This document shows positions 58,208-64,000 of a stretch of 64,000 bases of DNA, piece by piece. A program made the translations under genes and the position numbers. The notes beneath the pieces are model-generated. The model was not told the DNA's origin. It made no database searches and saw only the letters and a list, made by a program, of their open reading frames with translations. The stretch's first letter is position 1; every line of letters starts with the position of its first letter. Source of the DNA: Pseudomonas mandelii (GTDB lineage Bacteria > Pseudomonadota > Gammaproteobacteria > Pseudomonadales > Pseudomonadaceae); the NCBI RefSeq assembly GCF_024138395.1, contig NZ_JAMYDU010000016.1, positions 61,568 to 125,567 of the forward strand. The letters are read 5' to 3'.

Positions 58208-58322
58208 CCCAAAAGATTGCACCTCCGGCGGCTCCCATGGGATTGCATTTCTTACGGATTTACACGGTCGGCGTAGGCACTGCCGAAGGCTCGGGCCGCG
58301 TTCGGACGATCTTTTGATCTTT
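58208..58322. repeat. Half-elements of the GTAGGAGCTGCCGAAGGC family in swapped order
   Basis: AAAAGATTGCACCTCCGGCG (58209-58228) resembles the right arm of the 42392 element, and CTGCCGAAGGCTCGGGCCGC (58280-58299) with CGATCTTTTGATC (58308-58320) is its left arm. The order right-left is the reverse of the intact copy. Confidence 0.7.
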
Positions 58323-58324
58323 CT

Positions 58325-58906
58325 TTATCGCTGCAACAAAATCCGCCCGCGACTTAAATCCGCCAACTGCGTTTGCAGGGTATCTATCTGCCCCGCGCCG
58401 ATCGCCAATTGCAGTTCCACGCCATTGGCCGTGAAGGTTTCTTCCACAACCAAACCACCCAGTTCCGCTACCCGAAGCTTCACCAGCGCCAACTCGCCAA
58501 ATGCACAGGCACAACTGACCGGCACCCGACTGATCAGTTCGACCTTCGGCGCCCCTTGCAGGCATTTGTTGGCACCGCCGCCATAGGCCCGGGCGAGGCC
58601 GCCGGTGCCCAGTTGAATGCCGCCATACCAGCGGATCACCAGCACCGCGACCTGATCGCAATCTTGCGCTTCGATCGCTGCCAGAATCGGCCGGCCTGCC
58701 GTGCCGCCGGGTTCGCCATCATCGCTGCTGCGATATTGATCGCCGAGTTTCCAGGCCCAGCAATTGTGCGAGGCGTTCAAATCACTGTGCTGCTCGATGA
58801 ACGCTTGAGCATCAGATGCGCTAGTGATCGGTGCGGCGAGGGCGATGAAGCGGCTTTTGCGAATCTCTTCGCGGTATTCGCAAAAGCCGCTGAGGGTAAA
58901 AGGCAT
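58325..58906 (-). CDS. yigZ: YigZ/IMPACT family protein
   Basis: 193 residues, the usual length. UPF0029 signature ASHNCWAWKL, SSDDGEPGGTAGRPIL and IRWYGGIQLGTGGLARAYGG (about 45-110), then a ferredoxin-like C-terminal domain (VSCACAFGELALVKLRVAEL). Related to eukaryotic IMPACT, which tunes Gcn2; bacterial role unclear. Confidence 0.9.
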   Translation of the reverse strand: MPFTLSGFCEYREEIRKSRFIALAAPITSASDAQAFIEQHSDLNASHNCWAWKLGDQYRSSDDGEPGGTAGRPILAAIEAQDCDQVAVLVIRWYGGIQLGTGGLARAYGGGANKCLQGAPKVELISRVPVSCACAFGELALVKLRVAELGGLVVEETFTANGVELQLAIGAGQIDTLQTQLADLSRGRILLQR

Positions 58907-58913
58907 AGGTATC

Positions 58914-59564
58914 TTAGATAGCAGGTGTCAGGCCGCAGCCTTTGAGAATGATGCGGATCAGGTTGTTGCCGGCGTCTTCCATGTCTTGCTTGGTCAGCTT
59001 GGTGCGCCCGGTGACACGGCAGATCTGTGTGGCAAAATCGGCGTAATGCTGGGTGCTGCCCCACAACAGGAAGATCAGGTGCACCGGGTCGACCGGGTCC
59101 ATTTTGCCGGCGTCGATCCACGCCTGAAACACTGCGGCCCGGCCCTGAAACCAGATGCGATAGTCCTGGTTGAAATGCGCGCTCAGGCATTCGCCGCCGC
59201 TGATGACCTCCATGGCGAAGACCCGCGAAGCCTGCGGCTGGCGTCGGGAGAATTCCATTTTTGCGCGGATGTATCGGGTCAATGCTTCTGCCGGATCATC
59301 CTCGACGGTCAGGGTATTGAAGGTGCTGTCCCACAATTCAAGGATGTTACTCAGCACCGCCACGTACAAACCGAGTTTGTTGGTGAAGTAGTAATGCAGA
59401 TTCGCTTTGGGTAATCCGGCATTCTGCGCGATGGTGTTCATGCTGGTGCCTTTGAACCCGTGACGGGCGAACTCGTCTTCGGCGGCTTTGATGATGGTCT
59501 CTTCGTTCTTCTGACGAATGCGGCTGGCGGGTTTGCCGCCGTGGGCTGGGACTTCAAAGGTCAT
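58914..59564 (-). CDS. TetR-family regulator, RutR-like
   Basis: 216 residues from MTFEVPAHGGKPASRIRQKN, with GGAAG upstream; an ATG 17 codons earlier lacks a ribosome site. Helix-turn-helix GFKGTSMNTIAQNAGLPKAN then LHYYFTNKLGLYVAVL, and a C-terminal domain with QASRVFAMEVISGGE and DPVHLIFLLWGSTQHYADFA, close to E. coli RutR from memory. RutR senses uracil and related pyrimidines. Its place next to beta-alanine catabolism genes, which consume a product of reductive uracil breakdown, fits a pyrimidine sensor. Confidence 0.85.
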   Translation of the reverse strand: MTFEVPAHGGKPASRIRQKNEETIIKAAEDEFARHGFKGTSMNTIAQNAGLPKANLHYYFTNKLGLYVAVLSNILELWDSTFNTLTVEDDPAEALTRYIRAKMEFSRRQPQASRVFAMEVISGGECLSAHFNQDYRIWFQGRAAVFQAWIDAGKMDPVDPVHLIFLLWGSTQHYADFATQICRVTGRTKLTKQDMEDAGNNLIRIILKGCGLTPAI

Positions 59565-59684
59565 AGGCACTTCCGAACAGGTAAATGGGTGCAACCAGAT
59601 GCGTTGATAGCGCACCCGCAGGCCTCAGACAAGTCCTGTTGCGATAAAACCTTGAGCACCGCGATCCCACAGGGATTTTCTTAT

Positions 59685-60605
59685 TCAGCGCGTCGCCGCC
59701 AGACTCTCTAGAAAACTTTCCAGCACCAAGTGGGGACGACGACCCTTGCGGGTGACCGATGCGAGGCTCAGGTCATAAAAACGCGCCTTGGGTTTCAGCG
59801 CACGCAATCGGCCCTGCTGCACCCAGAGGCTGGCGTAATGATCCGGCAGATAACCGATGTAGCGCCCGGTCAGAATCAGAAAGGCCATGCCTTCGCGATC
59901 CGATGCACTGGCGGTACAGTTGAGCGCCTGATAATGGGCCTGAATCTCGGCGGGTAAACGGAAGGTCGGAGCGATGGCGTCCTGGCTATTGAGACGCTCA
60001 TTGTCCAGTTGTTTATCGTCGACGTAGAACAACGGATGGCCGACCGCGCAATACAGCAGCGAGCGTTCGCTGTAGAGCGGCTGATATTCCAGGCCCGATA
60101 GCGCGCTGGCTTGTGGCACCACACCGACGTGCAAGCGACCGTCGAGCACGCCTTGTTCGACTTCATTGGGCGCGATCATGCGGATCTGGATTTGTACGTC
60201 GGGGCCACGCTCCTTCAACTGCGCCAAGGCGTGAGTAATGCGCATGTGGGGCAGGGTGACCAGGTTGTCGGTCAGGCCAATGGTCAATTCACCGCGCAAG
60301 TGTTGGTGGAGGCCGTTGACCTCGGTGCGGAAACTTTCCAGCGCACTTAATAGCTGCAGCGCTGATTGATAGACCTCGCGGCCTTCTTCGGTCAGGGAAA
60401 AACCGGCGCGACCGCGCTGGCACAGGCGCAGGCCGAGGCGTTGCTCCAGATCGCTCATCTGCTGGCTGATCGCCGAACGACCGATCCCCAGCACCGATTC
60501 TGCCGCGGAGAAGCCGCCGCATTCCACGACGCTGCGAAAAATCCGCAACAGGCGGATATCAAAGTCACTGACTTGCGCCAGCGGATCGGGACGGCGGCTG
60601 CTCAT
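59685..60605 (-). CDS. bauR: LysR-family regulator BauR
   Basis: 306 residues. Helix-turn-helix FRSVVECGGFSAAESVLGIG then RSAISQQMSDLEQRLGLRLC, followed by a LysR effector domain. It is divergent from bauA across a 137-base gap, as PA0133 is from PA0132, where BauR activates beta-alanine use. The divergent gap is the expected binding region; a T-N11-A site was not assigned. Confidence 0.87.
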   Translation of the reverse strand: MSSRRPDPLAQVSDFDIRLLRIFRSVVECGGFSAAESVLGIGRSAISQQMSDLEQRLGLRLCQRGRAGFSLTEEGREVYQSALQLLSALESFRTEVNGLHQHLRGELTIGLTDNLVTLPHMRITHALAQLKERGPDVQIQIRMIAPNEVEQGVLDGRLHVGVVPQASALSGLEYQPLYSERSLLYCAVGHPLFYVDDKQLDNERLNSQDAIAPTFRLPAEIQAHYQALNCTASASDREGMAFLILTGRYIGYLPDHYASLWVQQGRLRALKPKARFYDLSLASVTRKGRRPHLVLESFLESLAATR

Positions 60606-60742
60606 GCTTTGTTACTCAAAGTTTAATAGCGGGCTGACTGAAGGTTAGAAAAGTTGAATTTCACCGACTTTATCTCCGTGGCAATTTAGCTGCAAGAACG
60701 CTTTTCATCTCCACGCCGCTATTGCCCTGCGAGGTTTTGCCC

Positions 60743-62092
60743 ATGAACGTGCCTGAAAACGCCCCGACTTCCCTGGCCAGCCAGCTCAAGCTCGATGCTC
60801 ACTGGATGCCCTACACCGCGAACCGCAATTTCCAGCGCGACCCGCGACTGATCGTGGCTGCCGAAGGCAGTTGGCTGACAGACGACAAGGGCCGCAAGGT
60901 CTACGATTCGCTCTCGGGTCTGTGGACCTGCGGTGCCGGGCACACCCGCAAGGAAATCCAGGAAGCGGTGGCCAAGCAATTGGGCACCCTCGATTACTCG
61001 CCGGGCTTCCAGTACGGTCACCCGCTGTCGTTCCAGTTGGCCGAAAAAATCACCGACCTGACCCCGGGCAATCTGAATCACGTGTTCTTCACCGACTCGG
61101 GTTCCGAGTGTGCAGACACAGCGGTGAAAATGGTGCGTGCTTACTGGCGCCTGAAAGGCCAGGCCACCAAAACCAAAATGATCGGTCGCGCTCGTGGTTA
61201 TCACGGTGTGAACATCGCCGGCACCAGCCTCGGCGGTGTGAACGGCAACCGCAAACTGTTCGGTCAGGCAATGATGGACGTCGATCACCTGCCGCACACT
61301 TTGCTGGCGAGTAATGCGTTTTCCCGTGGGATGCCGGAGCAAGGTGGTATCGCCCTGGCCGATGAACTGCTCAAGCTGATCGAGTTGCACGATGCCTCGA
61401 ACATTGCTGCGGTATTCGTCGAGCCAATGGCCGGTTCCGCTGGTGTATTGGTTCCGCCGCAGGGTTATCTCAAACGTCTGCGCGAAATCTGCGATCAGCA
61501 CAACATCCTGCTGGTGTTCGACGAAGTGATCACCGGTTTCGGCCGTACCGGTTCGATGTTCGGTGCCGACAGCTTCGGCGTGACTCCTGACCTGATGTGC
61601 ATTGCCAAGCAAGTCACCAATGGCGCGATCCCGATGGGCGCAGTGATTGCCAGCTCCGAGATCTACCAGACCTTCATGAACCAGGCGACGCCTGAGTACG
61701 CGGTGGAATTCCCGCACGGCTACACCTATTCCGCCCACCCGGTGGCTTGCGCTGCGGGCCTGGCGGCACTCGATCTGCTGCAAAAGGAAAACCTGGTGCA
61801 AAGCGTGGCGGAAGTGGCGCCGCATTTCGAAAATGCACTGCACGGTTTGAAAGGCAGCAAGAACGTGATCGACATTCGTAACTACGGGTTGGCCGGTGCC
61901 ATCCAGATTGCGCCTCGCGACGGCGATGCCATCGTGCGTCCGTTCGAAGCCGGCATGGCCTTGTGGAAAGCCGGGTTCTACGTGCGCTTCGGCGGCGACA
62001 CCTTGCAGTTCGGCCCAACCTTCAACAGCAAACCGCAAGACCTTGATCGTCTGTTCGACGCGGTCGGCGAAGTGCTGAACAAGATCGACTGA
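60743..62092 (+). CDS. bauA: Beta-alanine:pyruvate transaminase
   Basis: 449 residues from MNVPENAPTSLASQLKLDAH; GCGAGG lies 7 bases upstream, and an in-frame ATG seven codons earlier is less likely. Class III omega-aminotransferase: DSLSGLWTCGAGH, LVFDEVITGFGRTG (Asp near 260) and the PLP Lys in CIAKQVTNGAIPMG (near 289). It converts beta-alanine and pyruvate to malonate semialdehyde and alanine. bauC follows after 66 bases. Confidence 0.95.
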   Translation: MNVPENAPTSLASQLKLDAHWMPYTANRNFQRDPRLIVAAEGSWLTDDKGRKVYDSLSGLWTCGAGHTRKEIQEAVAKQLGTLDYSPGFQYGHPLSFQLAEKITDLTPGNLNHVFFTDSGSECADTAVKMVRAYWRLKGQATKTKMIGRARGYHGVNIAGTSLGGVNGNRKLFGQAMMDVDHLPHTLLASNAFSRGMPEQGGIALADELLKLIELHDASNIAAVFVEPMAGSAGVLVPPQGYLKRLREICDQHNILLVFDEVITGFGRTGSMFGADSFGVTPDLMCIAKQVTNGAIPMGAVIASSEIYQTFMNQATPEYAVEFPHGYTYSAHPVACAAGLAALDLLQKENLVQSVAEVAPHFENALHGLKGSKNVIDIRNYGLAGAIQIAPRDGDAIVRPFEAGMALWKAGFYVRFGGDTLQFGPTFNSKPQDLDRLFDAVGEVLNKID

Positions 62093-62111
62093 TCTTCCTC
62101 TCTATATATAA

Positions 62112-62133
62112 AGGCGTCCTTTGAAGGACGCCT
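62112..62133 (+). promoter_or_regulatory. Hairpin between bauA and bauC
   Basis: AGGCGTCCTT-TG-AAGGACGCCT, a perfect 10-base stem with almost no loop, 20 bases after the bauA stop. There is no T-run, so it is more likely a processing or stability element than a full terminator. Confidence 0.6.
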
Positions 62134-62158
62134 GTGGACAACTTTTCAGGAGCCCTGC

Positions 62159-63652
62159 ATGAGCCTTATCCCGCATTTGATCAATGGCGAACTGGTGACC
62201 GAAGAAGGTCGTACGGCCGACGTGTTCAACCCGTCCACCGGTCAGGTGATCCACAAGCTGCCACTGGCCAGCCGTGAAACCATTCAAAAAGCCATCGATT
62301 CGGCCAAAGCTGCGTTCCCGGCCTGGCGTAACACTCCGCCGGCCAAGCGTGCTCAGGTGATGTTCCGCTTCAAACAATTGCTGGAACAGAATGAAGCCCG
62401 CATCGCCCAACTGATCAGCGAAGAACACGGCAAGACCCTGGAAGATGCGGCTGGTGAATTGAAGCGCGGGATCGAGAACGTCGAATTCGCCTGCGCGGCA
62501 CCGGAAATTCTCAAGGGTGAGTACAGCCGTAACGTCGGGCCGAACATTGATGCCTGGTCGGACTTCCAGCCATTGGGCGTGGTGGCCGGTATTACTCCGT
62601 TCAACTTCCCGGCCATGGTGCCGCTGTGGATGTATCCACTGGCAATCGTCTGCGGCAACTGTTTTATTTTGAAGCCCTCCGAACGCGATCCAAGTTCGAC
62701 GCTGCTGATTGCTCAGTTGCTGTTGGAAGCCGGCCTGCCGAAAGGTGTGCTGAGTGTGGTGCATGGCGACAAGGCTGCGGTGGATGCCTTGATTGAAGCG
62801 CCGGAAGTCAAAGCGCTGAGCTTTGTCGGTTCGACACCGATTGCCGAATACATTTACGCCGAAGGCACCAAGCGCGGCAAACGTGTCCAGGCGTTGGGCG
62901 GGGCGAAGAACCATGCGGTATTGATGCCGGATGCGGATCTGGATAATGCGGTCAGCGCACTGATGGGCGCGGCGTACGGTTCGTGCGGTGAGCGCTGCAT
63001 GGCAATCTCGGTGGCCGTGTGCGTCGGTGATCAGGTGGCGGATGCGTTGGTGGCCAAACTGGTACCGCAGGTCAAAGCGTTGAAAATCGGTGCCGGTACG
63101 ACCTGCGGCCTGGATATGGGGCCGCTGGTTTCCGGTCAGGCTCGCGATAAAGTCAGTGGCTATATAGAAGACGGCGTTTCAGCGGGTGCGACCTTGGTGG
63201 TGGATGGTCGTGGTCTGAGCGTGGCCGGTCATGAGGAAGGATTCTTCCTGGGTGGTTGCCTGTTCGATAACGTCACACCAGAGATGCGCATCTATAAAGA
63301 AGAAATCTTCGGGCCGGTGCTGTGCGTCGTTCGGGTCAACAGCCTGGAAGAGGCGATGCAACTGATCAACGATCACGAGTATGGCAACGGCACCTGCATC
63401 TTCACGCGTGATGGGGAAGCGGCGCGGTTGTTCTGCGATGAGATTGAAGTGGGCATGGTCGGCGTCAACGTGCCATTGCCGGTGCCAGTGGCTTATCACA
63501 GCTTTGGCGGCTGGAAGCGTTCGCTGTTCGGCGATCTGCATGCTTATGGTCCGGATGGCGTGCGTTTCTACACTCGTCGCAAGGCGATTACCCAGCGCTG
63601 GCCGCAACGAGCGAGCCATGAAGCTTCGCAATTCGCATTCCCTAGCTTGTAA
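62159..63652 (+). CDS. bauC: Malonate/methylmalonate-semialdehyde dehydrogenase (CoA-acylating)
   Basis: 497 residues. Aldehyde dehydrogenase family; GVVAGITPFNFPAMVPLWMY, GSTPIAEYIYAEG, catalytic Cys near 280 in SCGERCMAISVAV, typical of the MmsA/IolA subgroup that lacks the usual Glu and forms CoA thioesters. It converts the BauA product malonate semialdehyde to acetyl-CoA and CO2. GGAG is well placed before the ATG. The gene equals PA0130 in position. Confidence 0.93.
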   Translation: MSLIPHLINGELVTEEGRTADVFNPSTGQVIHKLPLASRETIQKAIDSAKAAFPAWRNTPPAKRAQVMFRFKQLLEQNEARIAQLISEEHGKTLEDAAGELKRGIENVEFACAAPEILKGEYSRNVGPNIDAWSDFQPLGVVAGITPFNFPAMVPLWMYPLAIVCGNCFILKPSERDPSSTLLIAQLLLEAGLPKGVLSVVHGDKAAVDALIEAPEVKALSFVGSTPIAEYIYAEGTKRGKRVQALGGAKNHAVLMPDADLDNAVSALMGAAYGSCGERCMAISVAVCVGDQVADALVAKLVPQVKALKIGAGTTCGLDMGPLVSGQARDKVSGYIEDGVSAGATLVVDGRGLSVAGHEEGFFLGGCLFDNVTPEMRIYKEEIFGPVLCVVRVNSLEEAMQLINDHEYGNGTCIFTRDGEAARLFCDEIEVGMVGVNVPLPVPVAYHSFGGWKRSLFGDLHAYGPDGVRFYTRRKAITQRWPQRASHEASQFAFPSL

Positions 63653-63673
63653 GTTTTGTAAGTAGAAGGGCAG

Positions 63674-63699
63674 AAGGCCGACCTCTTGAGGTCGGCCTT
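63674..63699 (+). terminator. Terminator after bauC
   Basis: AAGGCCGACCTC-TT-GAGGTCGGCCTT, a perfect 12-base stem 21 bases after the stop, followed by TCGTGTTTT. Confidence 0.85.
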
Positions 63700-63749
63700 C
63701 GTGTTTTCGGGCTTTTTGGGTCTATATGACAGAAATGTGAAAATTGGTG

Positions 63750-63777
63750 TTGACGGCAGATTCTGAAAGCCTATAAT
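63750..63777 (+). promoter_or_regulatory. Upstream promoter of an rRNA operon (P1-like)
   Basis: -35 TTGACG (63750-63755), 16-base spacer, -10 TATAAT (63772-63777), followed by a GC-rich start region CGCCCC. The upstream TATATG/AAATGTGAAAATT stretch is AT-rich like an UP element. Confidence 0.8.
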
Positions 63778-63952
63778 TCGCCCCACTTCCAGTGCAGTCG
63801 AAACGGAAAACTCCTTGGTAAACAAAGAGTTACGCAGTTTTCGGCAGCGGTTACGCTTCAGTTCATCGAAGCCAGAAGGAGTTGGTAAGGCACTGTGTTT
63901 TCGCCTTATTGACGGTTCGATCATCTCGGTCGAAAGCGGAGAAAAAGAGGTG

Positions 63953-63980
63953 TTGACAGCAGCGAGTAACGCTGTAGAAT
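63953..63980 (+). promoter_or_regulatory. Second promoter of an rRNA operon (P2-like)
   Basis: -35 TTGACA (63953-63958), 16-base spacer, -10 TAGAAT (63975-63980), then a GC-rich discriminator CGCCTCCCGC. The sequence to the window end is the leader I associate with Pseudomonas 16S rRNA genes, which should begin a few hundred bases beyond the edge. Confidence 0.85.
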
Positions 63981-64000
63981 TCGCCTCCCGCTAACGAGAG

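Noticed and set aside
63568..63924. 118-codon reverse frame across the bauC end and rRNA promoters
   Set aside because: It covers a terminator and two strong forward promoters; no coding signal.

Overview
The window looks like a chromosomal segment of a Pseudomonas fluorescens-group bacterium. The evidence is gene content and order plus dozens of REP-type palindromes of the form TGTAGGAGCGAGGCTTGC / CCCGCGAA that sit in almost every intergenic gap. Two blocks follow the gene order I remember from P. aeruginosa: PA4844-PA4839 at the left end (chemoreceptor, gcbA, DUF2333, NUDIX, SUI1, speA) and PA0148-PA0130 at the right (adenine deaminase, 2OG oxygenase, 8-oxoguanine deaminase, BMP-type ABC transporter, bauR-bauA-bauC). 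All product calls come from reading translated sequence; no search was run.

Layout. 1-6.8 kb: signalling and housekeeping genes ending in speA. 7-9.2 kb: an orphan type VI pair, a short VgrG and a DUF4123 adaptor, with no effector gene after it. 9.2-13.6 kb: MATE pump, small membrane protein, MazG-like hydrolase, cmoM, two DUF4136 lipoproteins. 13.9-28.3 kb: a Tad/Flp pilus locus with its PprA/PprB-type regulators, broken into several transcription units: tadG; pprA-tadE (reverse); fppA-pprB; tadC/B/A/Z-rcpC (reverse); flp plus a stand-alone receiver. The expected outer-membrane secretin gene rcpA and the tadD gene are not present; a 22-codon ORF lies where rcpA should be. A DUF6124 gene with a long structured leader sits inside this block. 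28.4-34.3 kb: MaoC, FabG-like reductase, thiolase (acyl-CoA metabolism) and a dCache chemoreceptor. 34.7-42.3 kb: RIO-like kinase, a frameshifted MFS gene, and a copper regulon (cueR, copA, copZ) with two matching CueR-type promoters. 42.5-47.1 kb: oxidoreductase/LysR pair, ArsR regulator and MFS transporter. 47.2-57.7 kb: purine uptake and deamination genes, interrupted by a MerR/SDR/membrane-protein island. 58.3-63.7 kb: YigZ, RutR-like TetR regulator, and beta-alanine catabolism (bauR, bauA, bauC). The last 250 bases hold two strong promoters typical of a Pseudomonas rRNA operon, whose genes lie beyond the window.

How the genes fit together: the Tad block would make a thin type IVb pilus under two-component control; the right-hand block would import purine-like compounds and deaminate them, next to genes for beta-alanine, an end product of reductive pyrimidine breakdown. 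The most unusual points are the secretin-less Tad locus, the conserved-looking leader of the DUF6124 gene, the effector-less VgrG-adaptor pair, a one-base frameshift in an MFS gene, and REP elements that have grown into the end of a coding sequence.
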